64,000 bases of DNA from Natronoarchaeum rubrum. GTDB taxonomy: Archaea; Halobacteriota; Halobacteria; Halobacteriales; Natronoarchaeaceae. The notes beneath the pieces are model-generated. The model saw nothing but the letters and a program-made list of their open reading frames with translations. It searched no databases and had not been told where the DNA came from. The translations under genes were made by a program, and so were the position numbers. Of the stretch, positions 26,505 through 35,179 are shown one piece after another. The number at the start of each line of letters is the position of its first letter. The stretch's first letter is position 1. The stretch spans positions 1-64,000 of the forward strand of contig NZ_JANHDP010000001.1 in the NCBI RefSeq assembly GCF_024494695.1, in the 5' to 3' direction.

Positions 26505-26906
26505 TTACTCGGTCGAGTACGCGTCCCGATACTCGTTTTCCGTGCGCATCAGCTCCTCGACGCCGTGTTCCAGTATCGCTTTTCCGAGCCCCGTCGCCCG
26601 ATAGTACGAGTACAGGCCGTCGCTGTCCGGCGTCTTGCGCTTTCGGTTCTGGACCAGGCCGACGTCGACGAGTTCGTCGAGGTGGTAGTGCAGATTGTTC
26701 GCGGCGATCCCGACCGCGTCTTCGAGCTCGTTCGCGCTCAGGTCGCCCCGGTGTTTCAGCGCGTACAGGATGCGAAAGCGCGATGGATTCCCGATCGCTT
26801 GCTGCATGTCGAGATACTCCTCGAAGCTCAACACGCTCTGCTCGGGGAGCAAGTCTTCCGGGTCCTCGGGCGGCGCTCGATCGTCGACCGGGTCGCTCGT
26901 CGCCAT
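26505..26906 (-). CDS. ArsR-like winged-helix transcriptional regulator
   Basis: This 133-residue protein carries one winged helix (about 38-110): AIGNPSRFRILYALKHRGDLSANELEDAV, of which SRFRILYAL and the recognition helix NNLHYHLDELVDVGLV are diagnostic. The YYRATGLGKAIL wing follows. There is no extra ligand domain or metal-binding cysteine. It is convergent with the aminotransferase gene and divergent from the next gene, whose promoter it could control. Confidence 0.85.
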   Translation of the reverse strand: MATSDPVDDRAPPEDPEDLLPEQSVLSFEEYLDMQQAIGNPSRFRILYALKHRGDLSANELEDAVGIAANNLHYHLDELVDVGLVQNRKRKTPDSDGLYSYYRATGLGKAILEHGVEELMRTENEYRDAYSTE

Positions 26907-26972
26907 CAGGTCGTACGTGTCGCTCCCGCATCTTAACAGTTGCCGAGTCGAGAGTCTTCGAAAATCAGGGTG

Positions 26973-26980
26973 TTTATATA
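26973..26980 (+). promoter_or_regulatory. TATA box for the gene at 27002
   Basis: A canonical TTTATATA, preceded by GGTG, is centred 26 bases before the ATG at 27002. This is one of the best archaeal promoters in the window, and the mRNA is predicted to be leaderless. Confidence 0.7.
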
Positions 26981-27001
26981 CTGTCGTGAGGCGCAGTAGA
27001 T

Positions 27002-27595
27002 ATGCGCCGTCGGATCGTGGACCGGTTGGGTGACGTGCCGTACGAGGAGTTTCTGGTGTACCTCATGGGGCCGTACAAGTCGTTCTCGATCGAGGAGGTC
27101 GTCCCGGACGACGCGGAACTCGGTGGCCCGTTCGCCGAGTGGGACCCGTCTGAGGGTGCGTACGATCACGACGATGTCGTCGCGACGCTCCGGCGGCTTC
27201 AGGGGAGTCTCCGGACCGATCCCGGCGTGAACGCCTTTCTGGCGGTCGACGCCGGAATCGATCTCGACGAGATGGACGCGGCGACCCAGACCATCGAGTT
27301 CGCCCGCGCCAGCAACGTCGTCGTCTTCGCGGTCCCGTTGGTCGGCAAGAACCTCGGCGTCGGCATCGAGGTCGGATCGGTGCTCGCCGACCTGGAGGAC
27401 GACGACCGCGAGCGCGTCGTGTTCGTCCACGAGGACGGCGTCCGAAGCGCGATGATTCAGGGCGTCGCACGGCGCTGGGAGGCGACCGTGTACTCCTACG
27501 CGGACGAGTCTGAACTGGTCGACCGGATCCGACTGTTCGTCACTGACATCATGTACCGTGAACTGCACGGCGACCTCGATCCGAAGGGTGAGTAG
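27002..27595 (+). CDS. haloarchaeal protein of unknown function, deoxyribosyltransferase-like fold suspected
   Basis: This is a 197-residue soluble acidic protein. VYLMGPYKSF near residue 19, an acidic stretch LDEMDAATQTIEFARASNVVVFAV, then GKNLGVGIEVGSVLADL, and VVFVHEDGVRS have the order of the nucleoside 2-deoxyribosyltransferase/TIR-like fold: a GP loop, a central D/E helix, and a G-x-E-x-G-x helix. I know it only as a conserved haloarchaeal hypothetical; the fold idea is inference. It has a strong leaderless promoter and is monocistronic. Confidence 0.7.
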   Translation: MRRRIVDRLGDVPYEEFLVYLMGPYKSFSIEEVVPDDAELGGPFAEWDPSEGAYDHDDVVATLRRLQGSLRTDPGVNAFLAVDAGIDLDEMDAATQTIEFARASNVVVFAVPLVGKNLGVGIEVGSVLADLEDDDRERVVFVHEDGVRSAMIQGVARRWEATVYSYADESELVDRIRLFVTDIMYRELHGDLDPKGE

Positions 27596-27674
27596 GACGC
27601 CGGGCGACGATATTCCCCGTTACAAATCGTATACCTTTACCACGGCTGTGACGAGAACCGGACGAACGCAACCG

Positions 27675-28928
27675 ATGTCTTCGTTCTCGAACCTGCGCCG
27701 ACTCGGCCGGTTCGACGTCCTCGTTTTGACATCGCTGCTGTGGTTTCTCGCGAAGTTTCTGCGCTATGCGTTTCCGCCGCTGTTCGGCTCGCTCCAGACG
27801 GTCTACGGCGTCTCGAACGCCACCCTCGGAACCGCCTTCACAGGGTTCATGCTCGCCTACGCCGCGATGCAGTTTCCCGCGGGGCTGCTCGCAGATCGGT
27901 TCGGCTCGGTCCGCGTGATCACGGCCGGCGCGCTCGTCGCGATCGGCGCCGCCCTCCTCGTGGTCGTCGACTCGCCGTTTGTCGTCCTCGTGTTCGCGAT
28001 GGTCGTCATGGGCGCGGGGACGGGCGTCCACAAGACCGTCGCCGTCGAGTTGCTCTCGCGCACCTACCCCGCCCGGACGGGCCGCGCGCTGGGCATCTTC
28101 GACACGTTCGGGACGTTCGGCGGCGTCGTCGCGCCGGCCGCCGTGGTGCTGTTCGCGGGGCTCCCGGGCGTGCTCGGCGCGGGCTGGCGGACGCTGTTTC
28201 TGGTCGCCGCCGGCTGCGGGCTCGCGGCGACCGGGCTCTTCGCCGTGCGGACGCCGCACCGTCTCGGGGGCGACGCGGGGGACGCCGCTGCTGAGAGTGC
28301 CAACCCCGACGGTGGCGATGCTGCCGACGGCGCCGCGCTTCGCGCCGATCTCCGACGGTACGCCGCCCTGTTCCGCGACCGCCGGTTCGCCGCGTTCGTC
28401 GCGGTGACGATCCTCTCTTCGTTCACGTACAACGGGCTGGTCGCGTTCCTGCCGCTGTATCTCACCGCCGAGACCGGCGTGAGCGAGGCGACCGCGGGCG
28501 CGCTCTACAGCGCCCTGTTCGCGGTGTCGCTCGTCCAGATGATCTCGGGCGAGGCCAGCGATCGCCTCGGCGCCCTGCCCGTGATCGTCGCCGCGCTCTC
28601 CCTCTCGACGGCGTCGCTGCTCGCCCTGCTGACGCTGTCGGGCGTCGCGGGGGCGCTCGGAATCGGCGCGGTGGTGGTCTCGCTCGGCCTCGGCTCCCAC
28701 GCGTTCCGCCCGGTCCGGGGCGCCTACCTGATGTCGATCGTCCCCGAGTCGATGGCCGGCGGCGGGTTCGGCGCGGTGCGCGCGCTGTTGATGGGCGCCG
28801 GCGCGATCTCTCCGGCGATCGTCGGCTTCCTCTCCGAGGCGGCCGATTTCCGGATCGCGTTCGCGCTGCTGGCCGGGACGCTCACCGCGGCGACGGCGCT
28901 GGCGGCGCTGCTGTGGATATTCGATTGA
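27675..28928 (+). CDS. major facilitator superfamily transporter
   Basis: This 417-residue MFS protein has 12 predicted helices in two six-helix halves around a charged acidic loop (about 195-230, GGDAGDAAAESANPDGGD). The helix 2-3 signature LLADRFGSVRVITAG is present, and its half-repeat appears as EASDRLGALPVIVA. The basic motif in PARTGRALGIFDTFGTFGG fits drug or metabolite antiporters. The substrate is unknown. I chose the ATG at 27675; the upstream frame lacks coding character. Confidence 0.88.
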   Translation: MSSFSNLRRLGRFDVLVLTSLLWFLAKFLRYAFPPLFGSLQTVYGVSNATLGTAFTGFMLAYAAMQFPAGLLADRFGSVRVITAGALVAIGAALLVVVDSPFVVLVFAMVVMGAGTGVHKTVAVELLSRTYPARTGRALGIFDTFGTFGGVVAPAAVVLFAGLPGVLGAGWRTLFLVAAGCGLAATGLFAVRTPHRLGGDAGDAAAESANPDGGDAADGAALRADLRRYAALFRDRRFAAFVAVTILSSFTYNGLVAFLPLYLTAETGVSEATAGALYSALFAVSLVQMISGEASDRLGALPVIVAALSLSTASLLALLTLSGVAGALGIGAVVVSLGLGSHAFRPVRGAYLMSIVPESMAGGGFGAVRALLMGAGAISPAIVGFLSEAADFRIAFALLAGTLTAATALAALLWIFD

Positions 28929-28949
28929 CGGCGCGAAAATCGGCGAAAC

Positions 28950-29378
28950 CTACTCGCGCTCGTCGAGAATCCGGTCGATAATCGTCCCCGTCGAGAGCAA
29001 CTCGCCCTCGAACTCGGGCTCTCTGGCCGACGCCCGTCGCACCTCGCAGTCGATCCCGCGCCGATCGAGTTCCGCGGCGATGGCGTCGTCGTCGTGGTGC
29101 TGGTCGTGGCCCAGCGCGATCACGTCCGGATCGATCTCCTCGATCGGCGCGAAGATGTCTTCGGGATGGCCGATCCGGGCGGCGTCGACCGCCTCCAGAG
29201 CGTCGACCATCGCGACGCGCTGGCGGTCGGGCAGGATCGGCGGCTCCTTGTGGGTCACGTTCGCGCGCCGCGCGACGATCACGACGAGCCGGTCGCCCAT
29301 CGCGGCGGCGTCCCGCAGGTAGTGGACGTGGCCCGGGTGCAGGATGTCGAACGTGCCCTGCGCGACGACCGTTACCAT
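28950..29378 (-). CDS. ribL: archaeal FAD synthetase
   Basis: RibL transfers AMP from ATP to FMN to make FAD. This 142-residue protein is a minimal nucleotidyltransferase: [17 protein letters not shown] with the HPGH nucleotide motif, [29 protein letters not shown], and the closing [11 protein letters not shown]. It lacks the riboflavin kinase domain of bacterial RibF, as in archaea. Length matches the archaeal form. Its start overlaps the end of the JAMM gene by 7 bases, so both are read from one mRNA. Confidence 0.9.
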   Translation of the reverse strand: MVTVVAQGTFDILHPGHVHYLRDAAAMGDRLVVIVARRANVTHKEPPILPDRQRVAMVDALEAVDAARIGHPEDIFAPIEEIDPDVIALGHDQHHDDDAIAAELDRRGIDCEVRRASAREPEFEGELLSTGTIIDRILDERE

Positions 29379-29896
29379 CCTCGCCCTCCGTCGTACTCCT
29401 CGTCACGCAGCTCCTCGTCGATATCGTGCTGGTCGAAGTGGAAGAACTCCTCGGCGTCGGGCAACTCCACGTCGATCACCTCCAGACCGCGCGGCTCGCC
29501 TTGCGGGTCGAACGCCTGCCAGTCGTCGCGGCCGTACGGCGCGCCGATGATGATGTGAACGTCGCCGCGATTGAACGTCCCCAGGTCCTCCTGGCTCGGC
29601 TGGAGGACGCCGTTGGGGTGCGAGTGGACCGATCCGAGCGAGTGCCTGTCGTTGGGAACCATGTTCGTCTTGACCGTGGCGCTGACGCTGTTCGACTCGG
29701 TGCCCGGGATGACGAGCACGTCCGTGATCACCATCCCGTCCCAGTCGAGCCCCAGCTCTCCCGCCTCGGTCCCCCGAAGCATGCCCATGTACTCGTTGGG
29801 ATGGGTGTCTTCGGAGGCCTGCAGCGCGAACTCCAGGGTCTCCTCGGCGATGCCGAGGACGTCGTTCGACCGGAACAGCGAATCGAACAGGCCCAT
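29372..29896 (-). CDS. JAMM/MPN metalloprotease (desampylase family)
   Basis: This 174-residue single-domain MPN+ protein has a catalytic Glu in NEYMGMLRG and the zinc motif [14 protein letters not shown] (H-x-H with S and D at the expected spacing). Haloferax HvJAMM proteins of this type release ubiquitin-like SAMP modifiers from target proteins. All catalytic residues are intact. I chose the ATG at 29896 (MGLFDSLF); three extra residues are possible from 29905. The tail (EEYDGGRGW) overlaps ribL. Confidence 0.9.
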   Translation of the reverse strand: MGLFDSLFRSNDVLGIAEETLEFALQASEDTHPNEYMGMLRGTEAGELGLDWDGMVITDVLVIPGTESNSVSATVKTNMVPNDRHSLGSVHSHPNGVLQPSQEDLGTFNRGDVHIIIGAPYGRDDWQAFDPQGEPRGLEVIDVELPDAEEFFHFDQHDIDEELRDEEYDGGRGW

Positions 29897-30085
29897 GCCA
29901 TACACTCGCCGGGTCCCGATGCTAAACGTTCCGGAAGCGGGCCCGAGCTATTTTGCTGTTAGGTTGATGGGCCGGGGCGTGGTAGCCCGGCGTATCGGGG
30001 GTCAGAGTGGACGCGCAGGGACGCCGACCGGGGGCAGTATCGGGTGCACGGACAGTCGCCACCGCGGCGATCGGGTCGACCGACC

Positions 30086-31240
30086 ATGAGTGACGACCGG
30101 GCGACGACGCGCAGGCAGCTCCTGCGAGCCGGCGTCAACGGCGGCGCTGCGGTGGGGATCGCGGCGCTGTCGCCGATCGACGACGTGCTCGCGGCCGGCG
30201 ACGATCCCGTCACGATCACCTACGCGTACGCTCGCGAGGAGCCGGACGACCCGTCGTCGCTGCGCCCGCGAACGAAGACGGTTCCGGGCGACTGGTACCG
30301 TGCGGTCACCGGCGCGTTCCGGGTCCACGATCGGCTCGTCGACGCCGACGTGCCCGGGTTGCTCGGGAGCGCCGTCGTACCGGGGAGCTACGACGCGCCG
30401 ATGGCATCGATCGCCGTCGACGTGCTGCCCGACGCCGAGTCGTTGCTGACCGACGGGCTGTCGGAACTGCTCCGGAGTGTCGACTTCGTCACCAGCACGG
30501 TCGAGGAGCTCGAACTGTCCGGCGACGGCGGCACGGACGGCGACGCGGACGGCAGCATCGAGTACGCCGATCAGCTTCCGCTACCGGGCGTTCCGGGGGG
30601 CGTCCCCTGCGGCTACGCCGAATCGCTCGGGACACTCTCACCCTCGCTGTTCGACGCGGACGGGCGGCGTTACTTCGTCACGTCGAACCACCTGTTCCGC
30701 GGGGACGGCGACGACTCCGGTCGCGCGGAGGATGCGTCGGGCGAGCCGCTACTCCTGTTCGTCGACGAGGAGTCCGAGCAGCAAATCGGGCGCGTCGACG
30801 AGCAGTTCCCCACGCAGGACTTCGTGCTGGCGCGACCGACCGACGAGTTCCGGCCGACTAACGGCGTCGTCGCCCCCGGTCCTTCGACCGTCGTGGGCCA
30901 GTTCACTCGGATCGGACTCGCGGATCTCAAGGCCCGGGAGAAACCACTGCGGAAGTTCGGTGCCCGGACGGGCTACACCGAGGGGCAGATCCACGGCGTC
31001 GACGGCGTCACCTGCTACGCGGGCGATCGGTGTCGCCGCGGACAGCTCAGATGGGGCAGCGAGGCGACGTTCGACGACGGCGACAGCGGCTCGGTCAACT
31101 TCCGGCCGGATCCCGAGCGCCCCGACGAGTGGGTCCTCGTCGGCGGTCTCAACAACGCCCGGACGTGGTGGCCGGGGCAGAACTTCACCTGGGGCACCGC
31201 AGCGTACCAGATGACCGCGGTCAACGGCGTCCGGTTCTGA
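30086..31240 (+). CDS. Tat-exported trypsin-like serine protease
   Basis: This 384-residue protein has a twin-arginine signal (TTRRQLLRAGVNGGAAVG, cut near residue 37). Chymotrypsin-fold motifs occur in order: H202 in FVTSNHLF, D245 in TQDFVLARP, and S334 in DDGDSGSVNF. The paired cysteines in VTCYAGDRC suggest a disulfide. An N-terminal 150-residue region with no known domain precedes the protease. The gene overlaps the next by one base (TGATG). The H-D-S order and the GDSG motif make this assignment stronger than a hypothetical label. Confidence 0.82.
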   Translation: MSDDRATTRRQLLRAGVNGGAAVGIAALSPIDDVLAAGDDPVTITYAYAREEPDDPSSLRPRTKTVPGDWYRAVTGAFRVHDRLVDADVPGLLGSAVVPGSYDAPMASIAVDVLPDAESLLTDGLSELLRSVDFVTSTVEELELSGDGGTDGDADGSIEYADQLPLPGVPGGVPCGYAESLGTLSPSLFDADGRRYFVTSNHLFRGDGDDSGRAEDASGEPLLLFVDEESEQQIGRVDEQFPTQDFVLARPTDEFRPTNGVVAPGPSTVVGQFTRIGLADLKAREKPLRKFGARTGYTEGQIHGVDGVTCYAGDRCRRGQLRWGSEATFDDGDSGSVNFRPDPERPDEWVLVGGLNNARTWWPGQNFTWGTAAYQMTAVNGVRF

Positions 31241-31467
31241 TGGCAGGCGACGACGGCGTCCCCCGGTCGCTCGCGCGATTTCTCGCCGTTAACCGCCGCC
31301 GCTTCGTCGTCGACGCGCTCGCGATCGCGGTCTGGGTGGTGCTCCTGCTCGGCGTCGTCACGCGGCTGGGCTGGCCGCGCTGGGTGTACTACCCGGTGGC
31401 CTTTGCCGGCGCGGTCGCGTACACCGTTGCCGTCGGATCGTGGCGACGCCCCGGCGAGAACGGGTGA
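31240..31467 (+). CDS. small two-helix membrane protein (family A, copy 2)
   Basis: This 75-residue protein has a basic N-terminal loop (RFLAVNRRRFVVD) and two transmembrane helices: about 24-43 (ALAIAVWVVLLLGVVTRLG) and 46-65 (WVYYPVAFAGAVAYTVAV). The ATG shares one base with the protease stop, so the two are translationally coupled. It is similar to the 74-residue protein at 14520-14744. It may act with the protease, but no function is known. Confidence 0.75.
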   Translation: MAGDDGVPRSLARFLAVNRRRFVVDALAIAVWVVLLLGVVTRLGWPRWVYYPVAFAGAVAYTVAVGSWRRPGENG

Positions 31468-31546
31468 ACCGATAACCCGCGCTTACGCGGCCGTCCAGAC
31501 CGATAGGCGACGTATAGCTAACAGGTGGGACGCGGTACGTCGCGGT

Positions 31547-31957
31547 ATGGTACTTGACTCCGCAGTCGCGTCCGTGGTCAGCCTGCAGACCGGCGGGTTC
31601 GGGGGCTCGATCCTCGCGGCGGTCGTCGTGTTCGCGGTGAGCCTGCTGATCGGCGGCTTCGGCATCTACGCGGGCGCGAAAGTCATCGTCGACGTCGAGG
31701 ATTACACGTACGCGATCGGGACAGCGCTGATCGGCGGACTGCTCTGGGGGATCATCGAGTTCTTCGTGCCCCTGATCGGCGGCATTCTCGCCTTCATCGC
31801 GTACCTGTGGATCATCAACCGGCGCTATCCCGGCGGCTGGATCGAGGCGATCTTGATCACTCTGGTCGCCTGGCTGGCGGTGCTCGTCGTGTTCGTGGTG
31901 CTCTCGCTGTTCGTTCCCGGCATCGAGGGCATCGGCGCCTACGGCGTCCCGACGTGA
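31547..31957 (+). CDS. four-helix membrane protein, unknown function
   Basis: This is a 136-residue hydrophobic protein with four predicted transmembrane helices, at about 20-45, 55-72, 72-90 and 100-125, with little loop. IGTALIGGLLWGIIEFFVPL and INRRYPGGWIEA are notable. I know such proteins only as haloarchaeal hypotheticals. A TATA-like CGTATAGC lies at about 31511. The ATG at 31547 gives the only start that leaves an acidic or hydrophobic N-terminus. Confidence 0.7.
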   Translation: MVLDSAVASVVSLQTGGFGGSILAAVVVFAVSLLIGGFGIYAGAKVIVDVEDYTYAIGTALIGGLLWGIIEFFVPLIGGILAFIAYLWIINRRYPGGWIEAILITLVAWLAVLVVFVVLSLFVPGIEGIGAYGVPT

Positions 31958-32005
31958 CGCCGAGCCGTCGGCGCCGTCACCGCTGCACCGACCGGTCCTA
32001 TTCGC

Positions 32006-33184
32006 TCACCGATCGCCGGCTGCGCCGAGCTCGTCGTACACCAGATCGAGCGCCCGCTCGATTTCGCCGACGGACCCGAGATAGCCCGCGCCGGTCCCCG
32101 CCTTCGCCGCTTTCGCGGCCCGGCCGGTGAGCACCGCGGGGCCGATCTGGGCGACGGCGCCGTCGCCGACGCTGACGACCCACCCCGCAGCGTCGAACCT
32201 GAACTGCTCCGGTCGCGGGGGAAAGAGCGCCTCGCCCTCGTCACCGCTCTCGGTCTCTTGCTCCTGATCGACGAGTCGGACGACGCTCTCGGCGACGGCT
32301 CTGGCCTCTCGAACCGCGGCCTGCGCGCTGGCCGGCACCGGCCCGCCGTCGGCGTCGACGACCCGCGCCGCGTCGCCGAGCACGAACGTCCGGTCGGCGA
32401 TGCGCAGGTCGCCCCGGACGCCCGGGCGTTCGCCGTCGAGCGCGGCGGTGCCGGTGATGCCGCCCGTCCAGACGAACTGTTCGCACGCGATCTCCTCGTC
32501 GCCGGCCAGCGTGACGCTGTCGCCGTCGGCGCCTGCAACGACCGCGTCGGTCCGGATCCGGACGCCCCGATCGCGCAGCGCCTGTGCGATGGCGTCCTGA
32601 AACGCGGCGTCGAACCCCGGTGCGACGCTGGACTGCTGCTCCAACAGCAGGAGTTCCGGCCCGGCGTCGACGCTGCCGAGCTCCTCGCGGGCGAGCGCGG
32701 CGAGTTCGCCGGCGGTCTGGACACCCGACAAACCGGCGCCGCCGATCACCACCCGACCGTCGGGCCGATCCAGCGCGTCGAGGAAGTCGGCGCGGATCGC
32801 CTCGGCGTCGGGCAGGCGCTTGAGCGGCTGGCCGTGTTCGGTGACGCCCGGAATCCCGTAGTCGGCCGTCTCGGCGCCGAGACACACCGCGCAGGCGTCG
32901 TACTCGATCTCCTCGCCGTCGGCGAGCGTCACCGCCTGCTCGTCGGCGTCGATCCCGGTCACCGCGGCGGTCTTCACGTCGGCGCGGTAGGTCACGTCCG
33001 ACAGCGGGATCGAGATCTCGTCGACGATCGCCGGGCGCCGGATCGCGCGGTGGAGCTCGTGTTGCACGAGATGTTCGCCGGTGTCGTCGACGAGCAGGAG
33101 ATCGACGTCGTTCGGCAGTCGGTCTTCGAGGCGCCTGGTGAGCGCGACGCCGGCGTAGCCGCCGCCGAGGACGAGGACTCGCAT
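32006..33184 (-). CDS. NDH-2-like FAD/NAD(P)H oxidoreductase
   Basis: This 392-residue protein has two dinucleotide folds. The FAD fingerprint VLVLGGGYAGVALTRRL is at the N-terminus, and the NAD(P)H fold VVIGGAGLSGVQTAGEL is near residue 145. The second FAD motif TFVLGDAARV is near 268. This is the type II NADH dehydrogenase / sulfide-quinone reductase superfamily. Redox cysteines of SQR are absent, so NADH:quinone reductase is the better guess. It would feed the quinone pool used by the bc complex 8 kb away. TATA-like TTTATC lies about 27 bases upstream. Confidence 0.85.
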   Translation of the reverse strand: MRVLVLGGGYAGVALTRRLEDRLPNDVDLLLVDDTGEHLVQHELHRAIRRPAIVDEISIPLSDVTYRADVKTAAVTGIDADEQAVTLADGEEIEYDACAVCLGAETADYGIPGVTEHGQPLKRLPDAEAIRADFLDALDRPDGRVVIGGAGLSGVQTAGELAALAREELGSVDAGPELLLLEQQSSVAPGFDAAFQDAIAQALRDRGVRIRTDAVVAGADGDSVTLAGDEEIACEQFVWTGGITGTAALDGERPGVRGDLRIADRTFVLGDAARVVDADGGPVPASAQAAVREARAVAESVVRLVDQEQETESGDEGEALFPPRPEQFRFDAAGWVVSVGDGAVAQIGPAVLTGRAAKAAKAGTGAGYLGSVGEIERALDLVYDELGAAGDR

Positions 33185-33268
33185 GGCGTGAGTTTGGGGC
33201 TCGTGCGATAAAGAAGTGCGTCTCGGTCGAAGCCCCCGCGACGCGCTTTCCGACGTCGGGGTCGACCG

Positions 33269-34567
33269 TCAGGCCGCCTTGAACGCGTACAAGGCGGCGG
33301 TGTCGTCGCCGCCCGCAGGCACGTACGCGAGGTCGTCGACGACAGTCGGCCCGGAGAGAAAATCGCGGGTCGGATAGTCGGGGTCCGCGAGTTCGTACGC
33401 CAGTGCCCTGCTCCCGCTTTCCACGTCGACGGCCCAGAGTCGACGATCGGTGGTCGCGTAGACCACGCCGTCCGCGACGACCGGTTTCGGATGCAGACCG
33501 TCGCTCGGCGCTCTCGGCAGACTGGGGAGCTCTACCGACCACTGCACGTCGCCGCTGTCGGCGTCCAGTGCCACCAACTCCTCGCGGTGGGTCGCGTACA
33601 CGGCGTCGTCGGCGACGGTCGGATCGCCGACGCCGCTCTCGAAGCGCTCTCGGGAGAACTCCCACCGCATCTCGCCCGATGCCGCGTCGACGGCGTACAG
33701 TACCGGCGTCTCGCCGTCGGGGTTCGTAGCGGTGTAGACGGTGCCGTTCGCTCCGACGGGAATCCGCCCGTCCATTTCCCCGAACGAGTCCCGTTCGAAC
33801 ACCCAGCGCTCGTCGCCGGTGTCGAGGTCGACCGCGCGCAGGTCGGTCCCGGTGTGAAACGCGACCGCGCCGCCGACCGCGGCGACCTCGTTGGAGAAGC
33901 GGGCGGCCGATGGATCGTCGCCGTCCCGGCGCACGTACGCCTGTACGACTTCGCTGTCGCCCGATTCGGGATCGATCTCGTACAGCGGGAACGCCTCGAC
34001 GGCGTCCGATCCGTACTTCGACTCGAATCCGTCGTCAGTGACCAAGTGACTGCGACCCCGGACGTACAGGTGTCCCTCCCGAACGACCGGTGCGGTCCGG
34101 GGTTGGAGCCGTTTCGTCCAGCGCTCTTCTCCGTCGGCGGCGTCGAACGCTGCGAGCCGACCGTCGTTCGCGTGGACGTACGCGGTTCCGTCGATCAGGA
34201 CGGTGCCGAAGACGGCGAAGTTCGGCGTTTCGAACTCGCCCGTCCAGTCGCCCTCTCCCGTCGACGCGTCGAGGGCGTTCAGCGCGCCGTTCGGAACCAC
34301 AGAGCCATCTCCGACGACCGGCGCTCGGTTTCCAGTGTGGTCGATCGTCCGCTGCCACGCGACTTCGAGCGTCGTATCGCCGTCAGGATCCGATACCGGT
34401 CCAGTGGCGTCCGGATTGTGTCCGCTGCTTCCGAAGTCGTTACCGTAGGAGGGCCACTCGGCGGCCGGTTCGGTGTCGGGGCTCCCGAAACAGCCAGAGA
34501 TAATTGCCGCAGAAAGGCTTCCGGTCCCGGCGAGGACCTGTCTACGGGGAACGTTCCGATCCATCAT
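33269..34567 (-). CDS. Tat lipoprotein with PQQ-like beta-propeller
   Basis: This 432-residue protein has a twin-arginine lipoprotein signal (PRRQVLAGTGSLSAAII then SGC). The rest consists of seven or eight repeated beta blades, with the WxxD/ALDAxxGxxxW pattern typical of PQQ/BamB-like propellers (for example NALDASTGEGDWTGEF, LAAFDAADGEERW, YAVDAASGEMRWEF, VALDADSGDVQWSV). There is no separate PQQ dehydrogenase active-site motif, so a scaffold or binding role outside the membrane is likely. TATA-like GATATTACTCC lies 25-30 bases upstream on the minus strand, supporting the first ATG. Confidence 0.88.
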   Translation of the reverse strand: MMDRNVPRRQVLAGTGSLSAAIISGCFGSPDTEPAAEWPSYGNDFGSSGHNPDATGPVSDPDGDTTLEVAWQRTIDHTGNRAPVVGDGSVVPNGALNALDASTGEGDWTGEFETPNFAVFGTVLIDGTAYVHANDGRLAAFDAADGEERWTKRLQPRTAPVVREGHLYVRGRSHLVTDDGFESKYGSDAVEAFPLYEIDPESGDSEVVQAYVRRDGDDPSAARFSNEVAAVGGAVAFHTGTDLRAVDLDTGDERWVFERDSFGEMDGRIPVGANGTVYTATNPDGETPVLYAVDAASGEMRWEFSRERFESGVGDPTVADDAVYATHREELVALDADSGDVQWSVELPSLPRAPSDGLHPKPVVADGVVYATTDRRLWAVDVESGSRALAYELADPDYPTRDFLSGPTVVDDLAYVPAGGDDTAALYAFKAA

Positions 34568-34669
34568 TCTATTAACTGAAAGCGGAGGGGAGTAATATCT
34601 TCCGCGGCAGCGAGCCGTACCGAACGCTCGGCGGACTCGTGGCGGAGTCGCCCCGCGATACGCGACTGT

Positions 34670-35110
34670 CTACGCCCGAACCGGCGCCCGACGCTCGACG
34701 CGTCGTTTCAGCGAGACGCTCATCGCGTCGACGCCGCGCCGAACGGCGTCTTCGCGGAGCAACAGGGGAACGAGGACGCCCCCGAACACGACGTGGTGCC
34801 GGAACCGCGTGGCGTCGTCGGCCCGCCCCAGGGAGAACGAGTGGCGTTCGTCGAACAGGTGCGGGAATCCGACTCGGCTCAGCCACACCAGTCGGTGGGG
34901 CTCCTCGACGACCGTGACTTTCGGTTCGGTCGTGTACTCCCTGGCGCCCGGCGGGTCGATCTTTAGATCTAGCCGACCGCCCTTGCGAGCATCGCCCGAC
35001 GCCCTCGGGATGAACGAGTTCCACTCGACGTACTCGTCGAAGTTCGTCAGCACCGTCCAGACGTCCTCCGGCGGGGCGTCGATCTCGAGCGCCGATTCGA
35101 TCGTCCGCAT
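34670..35110 (-). CDS. START/SRPBCC-superfamily protein
   Basis: This 146-residue protein shows the SRPBCC pattern: ALEIDAPPEDVWTVLTNFDEYVEWN at the N-terminus, a central beta sheet with VTVVEEPHRLVWLS, and a long C-terminal helix ending VSLKRRVERRAPVRA. The fold makes a hydrophobic ligand pocket; the ligand is unknown. It stands alone. A second SRPBCC gene is at 55590-56120 but is not closely similar. Confidence 0.82.
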   Translation of the reverse strand: MRTIESALEIDAPPEDVWTVLTNFDEYVEWNSFIPRASGDARKGGRLDLKIDPPGAREYTTEPKVTVVEEPHRLVWLSRVGFPHLFDERHSFSLGRADDATRFRHHVVFGGVLVPLLLREDAVRRGVDAMSVSLKRRVERRAPVRA

Positions 35111-35179
35111 CGTCTAGACGTCCGACGCGCCGGGAGAAGTACGCGGGGGACGAGACGAGGTGCTCCGCGACGGTGGCGT

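Noticed and set aside
34670..35110. Common origin of the two SRPBCC genes by recent duplication
   Set aside because: The proteins at 34670 and 55590 share only the superfamily pattern, with different lengths and little direct identity.
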